The notes below the pieces were generated by a model. It had not been told where the DNA came from. It searched no databases and saw only the letters and a list, made by a program, of their open reading frames with translations. A DNA stretch of 64,000 nucleotides, from NCBI GenBank assembly GCA_036735545.1, contig DAINOD010000006.1, positions 1 through 64,000 on the forward strand. Reading direction: 5' to 3'. This stretch comes from Rubrimonas sp036735545. GTDB taxonomy: Bacteria > Pseudomonadota > Alphaproteobacteria > Rhodobacterales > Rhodobacteraceae. Numbering within the stretch: the stretch's first letter is position 1; each line of letters starts with the position of its first letter. Of this stretch, positions 9,156-17,049 are shown one piece after another. The translations under genes and the position numbers were made by a program.

Positions 9156-10130
9156 TTACGGCGTCACGACCACGTTGGCCGGCGCCCCCGCCTCCACCGC
9201 CTCGTGGGCCGCGGCCGCCTGATCGAGCGGCCACACGCCGCCCACGTCCGGCGTGAGCCGACCCCGCGCCAGCAGCGCGCCGATCACCTGCGCCGCCGCG
9301 TCGCGACGGGGCGGCGTGATGTTGCTGGCCTGCACGAAGCGCAGCGTCGCGCCCTTGCGGGCGAAGGCGTAGTAGTCCAGCGCCGGCCTGCGGTCGGAGG
9401 TGGAGGAATAGGCCGCCACCGTTCCGTGTTCGGCGAGGGCGGCGGCGTTCGTCTCGCGGTTCGCGGCGAAATCCACGTCCACGATCCGCGCCGCGCCGCG
9501 GCCTCGCGTCTCGGCCAGCACGGCCGCCGCCACGTCGTCGGCGTGGCGGTCCAGCACGACGTCCGCGCCCTTCGCCCGCGCCGTCTCCCGCCCCCGCGCC
9601 GAGCCCGCTGTCGCGACGACCCGCGCCCCGCTCCACGCGGCCAGTTCGACGCAGACCCTGCCGACCGCTCCGCCGCCGCCGTGGATCAGCACGGTCTCGC
9701 CGGTCACCGGCCCGTCGCCCAGCACGGCGAGCCAGGCCGTGAAGGCCGGCACGCCGAGCGAGGCGCCCTGTGGAAAGTCCAGCGCGTCGGGCAGGGGCAG
9801 CGCCCAGCCGGCGCCGATCACCACCTTCTGCGCCGCGGCGCCGCGACCCTCGGGGGCGCGCAGGAGGTAGACGCGCTCGCCCAGCCGCGCCTCGGAGACG
9901 CCGGGGCCGACGGCGTCGATGACGCCGGCGCCGTCGCTGTGGGGGATGTAGCCCTCGGCCGGCGCGCTCGCCCCGGTCCAGCCGGAGCGGCGCTTGGTGT
10001 CGTGGGGGTTCACGCCGGAGGCGGCGACGGCCACCCGCACCTCGCCCGGGCCGGGGAGGGGGTCCGGGAGGTCGACCACCTCCAGCACTTCCCGAGCCGG
10101 GCCGGTGCGGCGATAGAGCAGCGCGCGCAC
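9156..10130 (-). CDS. Medium-chain dehydrogenase/reductase (quinone oxidoreductase, zeta-crystallin type)
   Basis: A 324-residue NAD(P)H-dependent reductase of the zinc-free quinone oxidoreductase branch. The GroES-like N-terminal half has SGVNPHDTKRRSGW. A Rossmann fold follows with GGGGAVGRVCVELAAWSGARV (about 145-165), and no structural-zinc cysteine cluster is present. The start is GTG at 10130, four bases after the stop of the M28-like gene. It probably reduces a carbonyl or enone; its link to the hydrolases is only positional. Confidence 0.85.
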   Translation of the reverse strand: MRALLYRRTGPAREVLEVVDLPDPLPGPGEVRVAVAASGVNPHDTKRRSGWTGASAPAEGYIPHSDGAGVIDAVGPGVSEARLGERVYLLRAPEGRGAAAQKVVIGAGWALPLPDALDFPQGASLGVPAFTAWLAVLGDGPVTGETVLIHGGGGAVGRVCVELAAWSGARVVATAGSARGRETARAKGADVVLDRHADDVAAAVLAETRGRGAARIVDVDFAANRETNAAALAEHGTVAAYSSTSDRRPALDYYAFARKGATLRFVQASNITPPRRDAAAQVIGALLARGRLTPDVGGVWPLDQAAAAHEAVEAGAPANVVVTP

Positions 10131-10134
10131 GCGG

Positions 10135-11838
10135 CTAGAGCGCCGCTTCGACGCGCCGCGTCGCCTCCCGCAGCCCGGCCACGAGCCGGTTGCGTCCGCG
10201 CAGGAGTTGCGTCAGCGCGAAGCCCATCCGCTCCGGCGCCACCGCGTCGAGCGAAGCGGCCTCGGCCACGGTCGGCAGGGGCGGCACGTTCAGCGCCGGG
10301 TCGTGGGTGAAGCGCGGCCCCCGCGTGTAGTTCAGCGGCACGAGGATGCGGCCTAGATCGCGCAGCGCGGCGTTGGCCGCGGCCTCCGCGACCCGCCCCC
10401 CGTCCAGCGCTGTGTGGAAGCGGTCGAGCGCCACGCCCAGCGCCGCATTCGCCGCGACGGCCGGGCCCAGATCGAAGCGCTCGCCGGCGGCCTTCTGGTA
10501 GTCGGTGAGCGTCTCGGTGAACTCGGCGACGGTGGCGCGGTAGTCCAGCGGCAACACGGGGTCGTTCGCCCAGCGCAGGGTCGCCTCGAGATAGAGGGCG
10601 ATGTCCTTGGCCAGCACCTCGCGGTCGGCGATCTCCAGCGTGTCGTCCTCTGTGTGCCACGCGATGTTGCCGCCGCAGCCGCCGACGACGTAGTAGCCGC
10701 GCTCCGCGCGGGCGGCGTCGGTCATCATCGAGGAGGCCATGAAGCAGCCCGCGACGCCGATGTTGTTGAAGCTGTAGTCGGAATTGCGCTGCGGGCGCTT
10801 GCGCCGCGCGGTCTGGCCGGAGACCTTCGCGACCACCTCGCGCACCAGCCCCTCGCACTCGCTCATCGCCGAGATGGTCTCGTAGCTCGTCGCCCAGCGG
10901 CAGCCCGGACTGTCGCAGTTCATCTGCGCGACGCAGTTCTCGGCGAGATCGAGCGCGAACGTGTCCGCGAACCACGCCGAGCCGCCGTAGCGGCCCGTCG
11001 AGTGCCCCGCCCACCACGCCAGCCGCACCGACCGGCGCAGCGAGGCGCGCCGCGCCCACAGCACGCGGGCGATCTCCACCATGCAGGCGTTGCCGGTGCC
11101 GTTGTCGCCCACGCCCTCGCGCCAGCTGTCGTAATGGCCGTGCAGCAGGACGAAGCTCTCCGGTTCGACCGCGCCGGGGATCTCGACCACCGGCATCTTC
11201 TGCGTGAACCAGCCCGTCTCCAGCCGCGTGTGGACCGAGGCGCGCTCTCCCGCCTTCGCCAGCGCGATCAGGCGGTCGCCGTCCTCGCGGTTGACCGCCG
11301 CCGAGGGGATGCGCGGCAGGCGAGCGAGGTCGGCTGGCTCCGGCGTGCCCCAGATGGTGGACACCGTGCCCCAGTGGATGCGCGCGCCCGGATTGACCGC
11401 GATCACCGCCGCCGCGCCCGCCGCCTCCAGCCCCGCGACGAAGTTGGGCAGCGCGAAGCCCTCGATGATCGCGATCCTGCCGGCCACGTCGCCCAGGGTT
11501 GCGGGGTCGCCGGGGTTGCGGTCGAGCGGCGTGCCGCCGCCCGCGGCGGGCAGATAGACGAGCGCGCCTTCGACGCCCTCGGGGACCGACGTGGCGAAGG
11601 CGGGGGGCTTGGCGGCGAATCGCGCGCCGCCGCACCGCACCTCCGCCTCCTGCGGCAGCGACAGGTAGAGCTTCGGCGCGTGCATGGTCACGGGGACGCC
11701 ATGGGCGCGCAGCGCCTCGGCGATCATCTCCGCGCCCGTGTTGGCGTCCTCTGGCGTTTCCCGGTGCTGTCGGGCGAATTTCTCGATAAGAGCCCACGGA
11801 GCGTCCAGAGTGGGTGCGGCGTCGTCGAGCGGCGACAT
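10135..11838 (-). CDS. M28-like zinc hydrolase with PA domain, paralogue 2
   Basis: A 567-residue homologue of the proteins at 6204 and 12799 and the most diverged of the three. It keeps HGHYDSW, GDNGTGNA, NCDSPGCRW and WHTEDDT as likely metal-binding segments and shows WWAGHSTGRYGGSAWFAD where canonical M28 enzymes carry Glu-Glu. The PA-like insert contains IHWGTVSTIWG, a block all three share. ATG at 11838 has AGGGG upstream at about eight bases. It heads a three-gene minus-strand operon with the MDR reductase and the amidohydrolase, and is divergent from the IclR gene across operator copy 2. Confidence 0.85.
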   Translation of the reverse strand: MSPLDDAAPTLDAPWALIEKFARQHRETPEDANTGAEMIAEALRAHGVPVTMHAPKLYLSLPQEAEVRCGGARFAAKPPAFATSVPEGVEGALVYLPAAGGGTPLDRNPGDPATLGDVAGRIAIIEGFALPNFVAGLEAAGAAAVIAVNPGARIHWGTVSTIWGTPEPADLARLPRIPSAAVNREDGDRLIALAKAGERASVHTRLETGWFTQKMPVVEIPGAVEPESFVLLHGHYDSWREGVGDNGTGNACMVEIARVLWARRASLRRSVRLAWWAGHSTGRYGGSAWFADTFALDLAENCVAQMNCDSPGCRWATSYETISAMSECEGLVREVVAKVSGQTARRKRPQRNSDYSFNNIGVAGCFMASSMMTDAARAERGYYVVGGCGGNIAWHTEDDTLEIADREVLAKDIALYLEATLRWANDPVLPLDYRATVAEFTETLTDYQKAAGERFDLGPAVAANAALGVALDRFHTALDGGRVAEAAANAALRDLGRILVPLNYTRGPRFTHDPALNVPPLPTVAEAASLDAVAPERMGFALTQLLRGRNRLVAGLREATRRVEAAL

Positions 11839-11870
11839 GGCGTGGCCCCTGTGTTTCGATTGAGTGAGCG

Positions 11871-11895
11871 TTTCGTTGAGTGAAACGGTGTTTTA
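11871..11895 (+). promoter_or_regulatory. Putative IclR-family operator, copy 2
   Basis: TTTC-N7-GAAAC-N3-GTTTTA with spacers GTTGAGT and GGT. Bases 11870-11886 form a perfect palindrome GTTTC-N7-GAAAC. The right end abuts the GGGAGG ribosome site of the iclR gene, and the left end is 32 bases from the M28-like start. A bound repressor would therefore block both directions and give autoregulation. An imperfect copy of the left part (TTTCGATTGAGTGAGCG, 11854-11870) precedes it as a direct repeat. Confidence 0.65.
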
Positions 11896-11906
11896 GGGAG
11901 GATACC

Positions 11907-12731
11907 TTGGCGGTGGAGGATGTCGACGGAAATTCGCATGACAGCCCACGGGTCGCGGTCTCCTACACCGTGGGCGCGGTCGACCGGGCGCTGAGCCTGC
12001 TCGAGGCGCTGGCCGACGCGCCCGACAGCGGCGTCACCGAACTGGCCGAGCGCACCGGCGCCACCAAGAGCATGACCTTCCGGCTGCTCTACACGCTGGA
12101 GGCGCGCGGCTATGTGGTGAAGGACGCCGACCGGCGCACCTATGCGCTCGGCTATCGGACGATGCTGCTCGGCGACCAGGGCCGGCGCCAGTCGCGGCTG
12201 GTGGCGGAGGCGGAGCCCTTTCTGGAAGCGCTGGCGGGCGAGACGCGGGAGAACGCGCTGCTGCTGCTGCGCGAGGGGGCGAACAGCGTCTGCATCGCCT
12301 TGCACGCCTCGCCGCAACCCTTGCGCATCTTCGCGGCGGTGGGTCGAGTGGGACCGCTGCACGCCGGCGGCGGGCCCAAGGTTCTGCTGGCCTTCGCGCC
12401 CGAGGATGTGCGCCGCGCGGTGATGGCCGGTCCCCTGCCGCGCTTCACCGACGCCACCCCCGCCGATCCCGCGATCCTGGAGGCGGCGCTGGAGACCATC
12501 CGCCGCGACGGCGTTGCCGTGTCGCAGGGCGAGATCGACCCCGAGATCTGTTCCATCGCCGCGCCTGTGCGCGACCATTCCGGCGGGGTGATCGCGGCGC
12601 TCAGCGTGACCGGGCCCGCCGCGCGGCTCGACGCGCCGGCGCAGGACAGGGTGCGCGCGGCGGTGCGGGACGCCGCCGCGCGGCTGTCGCTTCGGCTGGG
12701 CTGGCGGGGGGCGGCGTCGCTGGCGGGGTGA
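11907..12731 (+). CDS. IclR-family transcriptional regulator
   Basis: A 274-residue regulator. The N-terminal winged helix-turn-helix is at about residues 20-80 (VDRALSLLEAL, GVTELAERTGATKSMTFRLLYTLEARGYV). The C-terminal GAF-like effector domain includes GGPKVLLAFAPEDVRRAV and EIDPEICSIAAPVRDHSGGVIAALSVTGPA. The chosen start is TTG at 11907, five bases after GGGAGG; in-frame codons further upstream fall inside the operator. It sits centrally in the catabolic island, and three matching operators flank the island promoters, so it most likely controls the importer, hydrolases and HyuAB in response to a substrate-derived ligand. Direction (repressor or activator) is unknown. Confidence 0.92.
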   Translation: MAVEDVDGNSHDSPRVAVSYTVGAVDRALSLLEALADAPDSGVTELAERTGATKSMTFRLLYTLEARGYVVKDADRRTYALGYRTMLLGDQGRRQSRLVAEAEPFLEALAGETRENALLLLREGANSVCIALHASPQPLRIFAAVGRVGPLHAGGGPKVLLAFAPEDVRRAVMAGPLPRFTDATPADPAILEAALETIRRDGVAVSQGEIDPEICSIAAPVRDHSGGVIAALSVTGPAARLDAPAQDRVRAAVRDAAARLSLRLGWRGAASLAG

Positions 12732-12753
12732 CCGGGGCGCTTGCGCCTTGGGG

Positions 12754-12778
12754 TGAAACGGAGTTTCATCCATCGAAA
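12754..12778 (-). promoter_or_regulatory. Putative IclR-family operator, copy 3
   Basis: Read on the minus strand this is TTTC-N7-GAAAC-N3-GTTTCA, with spacers GATGGAT and TCC. On the plus strand TGAAAC-GGA-GTTTCA is a perfect palindrome. It lies 20 bases upstream of the third M28-like gene and 22 bases after the iclR stop. The segment TTTCATCCATCGAAAC (12764-12779) is identical to operator copy 1, but the third half-site lies on the opposite side. Confidence 0.6.
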
Positions 12779-12798
12779 CACCCAGACGGAGTCGCCCC

Positions 12799-14547
12799 AT
12801 GGACCAGCACGCCGACCCTCTCGCCGCCCTCGGCGTGCCCGCCGCCATGATGGACGCGGTGAGCCTCGACGCGCCGTGGGCGCTGGTCGAAGCCTTCGCC
12901 ACCATGCCGCGCTGGAAACCCGCGGACGTCGCGACCGCCGCCCACGACATCGCCGCGCGCCTGAAGGCGCTGGGCGTGCCGGTGACGCTGCACGAGGCCG
13001 ACCTCTACCTCTCGATCCCGTTCTCGGCCTCGGTCGAGGCCGGCGGCGAGACGTTCCGCGCCAAGCCCCCCTCCTACGCCCGCGACTGCCGCGAGGGGCT
13101 GACCGCGCCGCTGGCCTATGTCCCCGCCACCGTCAGCCAGAGCATCAACACCCTGTTCCACAAGAGCCAGGACGAGGCGGCGTCGTCGGAGGACCGCATC
13201 CGCGGCAGGATCGTCGTCTCCGAGGGCTTCTCCTTTCCCGGCAAGATCCTCGAATTCGAGCAGAAGGGCGCGCTTGGCGTGATCGCGATCAACCCCGGGG
13301 CGGACGCGCACTGGGGCATCTGCACCTCGATATGGGGCACGCCCGACCTCGACGACCTGCCGCGCAAGCCGACGATCCCCGTCGCCGCGGTGAACAACCC
13401 TGACGGCGCGAAACTGATCGCGCTGGCCAGGGCCGGCGGCTCGGCGACCCTGCGCACCGAGATGGAGGAGGGCTGGTATCGCTCGCTGATCCCCGAGGTG
13501 ACCATCCCCGGCGCGACCGAGCCCGACCGCTTCGTGCTGGTCCACGGCCACTACGACAGCTGGGACGTCGGCGTCGGCGACAACGCCACCGGCGACGCCA
13601 CGTTGCTGGAGCTCGCCCGCGTGCTCTGGACACACCGCGACGGGCTGAAGCGGTCGGTGAAGATCGCATGGTGGCCGGGGCACTCGACCGGGCGCTACGC
13701 CGGCTCCACCTGGTACGCCGACCGCTTCGCCATCGAACTCGACGAGCAGTGCGTCGCGCAGGTGAACTGCGACAGCCCCGGCTGTCGCTGGGCCTCGACC
13801 TTCAACGACCTCAGCCTGACGGCCGAGACCGAGGGCCACGTCGCCCGCGCCGTGCGCGCCGTCACCGGGCTCGGGATCAGCCCCGAGCGGCCGCATCGGG
13901 CGGGAGACTACGCCTTCAACAACATCGGCCTGTCGAGTTTTCTCATGCTGAGCTCGACGATGCCGGAGGCGCTGCGGCGCGAGAAGGGCTACTATGTCGT
14001 CGGCGGTTGCGGCGGCAACATCGCATGGCATACCGAGCACGACCTGATCGAGATCGCCGATCGCGACAACCTGTTGCGGGACATCAGGGTGTATCTCGCC
14101 GCGGTCGTGGGCGTGGCCAACGCCGAGGTGCTGCCCTTCGACTGGCGCGCCATCGCGGCGGAGTTCGCCGAAACGATCGCCCGGCGCCAGAAGGCCGCCG
14201 GCGATCTCGCCGACCTGTCGCCCGCCGCCGACGCGGCCTCGGCGCTGGCCGCGGCGCTGGAGGCTTTCCACGCCGCGCTCGACGCCGGGCGCATCGACGC
14301 CGCGCGCGCCAACGCCGTGATCCAGCGCCTCGCCCGCATCCTCGTGCCCGTCAACCACGCGGTCGCCCCGCGCTTCCGCCACGACCCCGCCCTGCCGGTG
14401 GCGCCGCTGCCGGCGCTCGCGGTCTGCGAGGAGTTGGCGGGCCATGGTCCCGAAACGGTGGGCTTCGCGCAGACGCAGGCGCTGCGCGGGCGCAACCGGG
14501 TGGTCGCTGCGCTGCGCGAGGCCGAGCGCCTCGTGCGGGGCGCCTGA
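12799..14547 (+). CDS. M28-like zinc hydrolase with PA domain, paralogue 3
   Basis: A 582-residue paralogue of the products at 6204 and 10135, closest to the first. A PA-like segment includes INPGADAHWGICTSIWG. The likely metal ligands sit in HGHYDSWDVGVGDNATGD, NCDSPGCRW and WHTEHD, and WWPGHSTGRYAGSTWYAD replaces the canonical Glu-Glu strand. There is no signal peptide. It is the first gene of a plus-strand operon that continues through two M20 enzymes to HyuAB. Start ATG 12799 is 20 bases past operator copy 3. Retention of three paralogues under one regulator suggests distinct substrates or a hetero-oligomer rather than redundancy. Confidence 0.85.
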   Translation: MDQHADPLAALGVPAAMMDAVSLDAPWALVEAFATMPRWKPADVATAAHDIAARLKALGVPVTLHEADLYLSIPFSASVEAGGETFRAKPPSYARDCREGLTAPLAYVPATVSQSINTLFHKSQDEAASSEDRIRGRIVVSEGFSFPGKILEFEQKGALGVIAINPGADAHWGICTSIWGTPDLDDLPRKPTIPVAAVNNPDGAKLIALARAGGSATLRTEMEEGWYRSLIPEVTIPGATEPDRFVLVHGHYDSWDVGVGDNATGDATLLELARVLWTHRDGLKRSVKIAWWPGHSTGRYAGSTWYADRFAIELDEQCVAQVNCDSPGCRWASTFNDLSLTAETEGHVARAVRAVTGLGISPERPHRAGDYAFNNIGLSSFLMLSSTMPEALRREKGYYVVGGCGGNIAWHTEHDLIEIADRDNLLRDIRVYLAAVVGVANAEVLPFDWRAIAAEFAETIARRQKAAGDLADLSPAADAASALAAALEAFHAALDAGRIDAARANAVIQRLARILVPVNHAVAPRFRHDPALPVAPLPALAVCEELAGHGPETVGFAQTQALRGRNRVVAALREAERLVRGA

Positions 14548-14548
14548 G

Positions 14549-15940
14549 ATGGCGTCGCGAGAGGGCGCCGTCGCCCGCGCCCACGCCCATTTCGACGGCG
14601 GCGCGTTCCTCGAGACGCTGCGCGCCCGCGTCGCCGTGCCGACCGAGAGCCAGGAGCCGGGGCGGCTGCCCGACCTGCGCCGCTACTGCGCGGAGGTGAT
14701 GACCCCGGCGCTGGAGACGCTCGGTTTCGCGTGCCAGACCCACGACAACCCGGTCGCCGGCGGCGGCCCGTTCCTCGTCGCGGAGCGGCATGAGGGCGCC
14801 GGCCTGCCGACCCTGATGAGCTACGGTCACGGCGACGTGGTGCGCGGCATCCCGGAGCAGTGGCGCGAGGGCCTCGACCCCTGGACCATCACCATCGAGG
14901 GCGAGCGCTGGTACGGCCGCGGCACGGCCGACAACAAGGGCCAGCACTCCATCGTCATCGACGGGCTGGCCGCGGCGCTGGCCGAGCGCGGGCGGCTCGG
15001 CGCCAACGTCAAGCTGCTGATCGAGACCAGCGAGGAGATCGGCTCGCCAGGCCTCGACGCCTTCCTGCAGGCCCACAAGGAAAGGTTGGCGTCCGACGTC
15101 ATGATCGCCTCCGACGGGCCGCGGATGCGCCCGGGCCGGGCGGACGTGAAACTCGGCAACCGCGGCGGGATCGCATTCGACCTGTCGATCAGCCTGCGCG
15201 AGGGCTCGCGCCATTCGGGCCACTGGGGCGGCGTGCTGGAGGACCCCGGCGTCATCCTCGCCCACGCGCTGGCCTGCATCACCACCCCGCGCGGCCGGAT
15301 TCTCGTGGAGGACTGGCTGCCGCGCCAGATTCCGCCACGCATCACCGAGGTCCTGAAGTCGCTCGACGTCGACCCCGCCGACCCGACGCTCGTCATGCCG
15401 CCGGACTGGGGCGAGGCGGGCCTGTCGATCCCCGAGAAGATGTACGGCTGGACCAGCTTCATCGTGCTGGCCTTCATCACCGGCCGGCCCGAGAACCCGG
15501 TGAACGGCGTGCAGCCCGACGCCCGCGCGCGCTGCCAGATCCGTTTCACCGCCGACGCCGACCACACACGCTTTCTGCCCGCGCTGCGCGAGCACCTGGA
15601 CGCGCACGGCTTTCAGCAGATCGAGATCACCCCGGCGTCGGGCAACTTCTTTCCCGCCTGGCGCACCGACCCTGACGATCCGTGGGTGGACTGGACGGTG
15701 CGCAGCGTCGCGCGCAGCGTCGGCCACCAGCCGAACCTCGTGCCGAACTCCTCCGGCGGCCTGCCGAGCGAGTTGTTCGCCCGGGCGCTGGATTGCCCGA
15801 TCATCTGGCTGCCGCACTCCTACGGCGGCTGCCGCCAGCACGGACCCGACGAGCACCTGCTGGCGCCTCTGGCGCGCGAGGGCCTCGGCATGATGGCCGG
15901 GCTGTTCTGGGACCTTGGCGAGACGGAGGGACGACCATGA
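14549..15940 (+). CDS. M20-family metallopeptidase (dipeptidase/deacylase type)
   Basis: A 463-residue cytoplasmic zinc hydrolase. M20 motifs in order are SYGHGDVV (about 90), RGTADNKGQ, ETSEEIGSPG with the catalytic Glu pair, IASDGP, and a C-terminal HSYGG/CRQHGPDEH histidine segment; the middle section is the dimerisation lid. The start ATG at 14549 follows the previous stop by one base. An in-frame extension to 14444 would run through the end of the preceding gene and is rejected. It probably cleaves a dipeptide or N-acyl amino acid released by earlier steps. Confidence 0.9.
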   Translation: MASREGAVARAHAHFDGGAFLETLRARVAVPTESQEPGRLPDLRRYCAEVMTPALETLGFACQTHDNPVAGGGPFLVAERHEGAGLPTLMSYGHGDVVRGIPEQWREGLDPWTITIEGERWYGRGTADNKGQHSIVIDGLAAALAERGRLGANVKLLIETSEEIGSPGLDAFLQAHKERLASDVMIASDGPRMRPGRADVKLGNRGGIAFDLSISLREGSRHSGHWGGVLEDPGVILAHALACITTPRGRILVEDWLPRQIPPRITEVLKSLDVDPADPTLVMPPDWGEAGLSIPEKMYGWTSFIVLAFITGRPENPVNGVQPDARARCQIRFTADADHTRFLPALREHLDAHGFQQIEITPASGNFFPAWRTDPDDPWVDWTVRSVARSVGHQPNLVPNSSGGLPSELFARALDCPIIWLPHSYGGCRQHGPDEHLLAPLAREGLGMMAGLFWDLGETEGRP

Positions 15941-17049
15941 CCACCGAGGCGCTCTTGAAGGGCGTGCGCGCCTGGGTCGAGATCGAGAGCCACACGGCCG
16001 ACGTCGCCGGCGTGAACGCCATGGCCGACCGGGTGGCGGCCGACTACGCCGCCCGCGGCGCGGCGGTGGAGCGGGTGCCGGGTCGCGACGGCTTCGGCGA
16101 CCACGTCATCGCGCGGGCCCCGTGGGCGCGTGCGTCCAACGCGCCGGGGGTGCTGATCCTCAGCCACATCGACACGGTGCACCCGCGCGGCACGCTGGCG
16201 GGCTTCCCTTTCCGGGTGGAGGGCGACCTCGCCTTCGGGCCGGGCATCTACGACATGAAGGGCGGCGCCTTCATCGCCATGGACGCGGTGGGGCAGCTGG
16301 CCGCTTCGGGCGGGGCGAGGCTGCCGGTAACGCACCTCTTCGTCTCCGACGAGGAGGTGGGCTCGCCGACCTCGCGCGACCTGATCGTGGAGCTGGCGCG
16401 GGGAGCGAAATACGTCCTTGTCACCGAGCCGGCGCGCGAGGGCGGTCGGGTCGTGACTGCCCGCAAGGGCGTCATGCGCTACGAACTCGCCGTCCACGGC
16501 CGCGCGTCGCATTCCGGCGCCCGCCATCAGGACGGCGTCAGCGCGGTGAAGGAGCTGGCGCGGCTGATCCTCGCCTTCGAGGGACTGACCGACTACGACC
16601 GCGGGATCACCTGCAACGTGGGCCGCATCGGCGGCGGCACGGGCGACAACGTGATCCCCGCCCATGCCTGGGCCGGGATCGACGTGCGCGTCCCCGACGC
16701 CGCGGCGGCCGAGGAGGTGGAGGCCTTTGTCGCCGCGCTGGCGCCCGCCCACCCGGAGGCGCGGCTGGAGATATCGGGCGGGCTGAACCGCCCCCCCTAC
16801 GAGCGCCGACCCGAGATCGCCGCGCTCTACGAGCACGCCAAGGGGCTGGCGGCGGCGCTGGGCTTTCCGCTCGGCGAGATCCACACCGGCGGCGGCAGCG
16901 ACGGCAACTTCACCGCGCCGATCACGCCCACCCTCGACGGGCTCGGCGTCGACGGCAAGGGCGGCCACACCGACTACGAGCAGCTCCGCGTCTCCTCGCT
17001 CGTCGAGCGGCGCGACCTCATGCGGCGGTTGCTGGAGACGCTGGAGTGA
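15937..17049 (+). CDS. M20-family metallopeptidase (carboxypeptidase G2-like)
   Basis: A 370-residue enzyme with the M20 order LSHIDTVH, GPGIYDMKGG, VSDEEVGSP and TEPA, then a dimerisation domain with GRASHSGARHQDG, and a final GGKGGHTDYEQ-like histidine region (VDGKGGHTDYE). It resembles CPG2/ArgE-type exopeptidases that release C-terminal glutamate or remove N-acyl groups. It overlaps the upstream M20 gene by ATGA and the downstream hyuA by GTGA, so translation is coupled. No signal peptide is seen, unlike secreted CPG2, which fits action on imported substrate. Confidence 0.9.
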   Translation: MTTEALLKGVRAWVEIESHTADVAGVNAMADRVAADYAARGAAVERVPGRDGFGDHVIARAPWARASNAPGVLILSHIDTVHPRGTLAGFPFRVEGDLAFGPGIYDMKGGAFIAMDAVGQLAASGGARLPVTHLFVSDEEVGSPTSRDLIVELARGAKYVLVTEPAREGGRVVTARKGVMRYELAVHGRASHSGARHQDGVSAVKELARLILAFEGLTDYDRGITCNVGRIGGGTGDNVIPAHAWAGIDVRVPDAAAAEEVEAFVAALAPAHPEARLEISGGLNRPPYERRPEIAALYEHAKGLAAALGFPLGEIHTGGGSDGNFTAPITPTLDGLGVDGKGGHTDYEQLRVSSLVERRDLMRRLLETLE

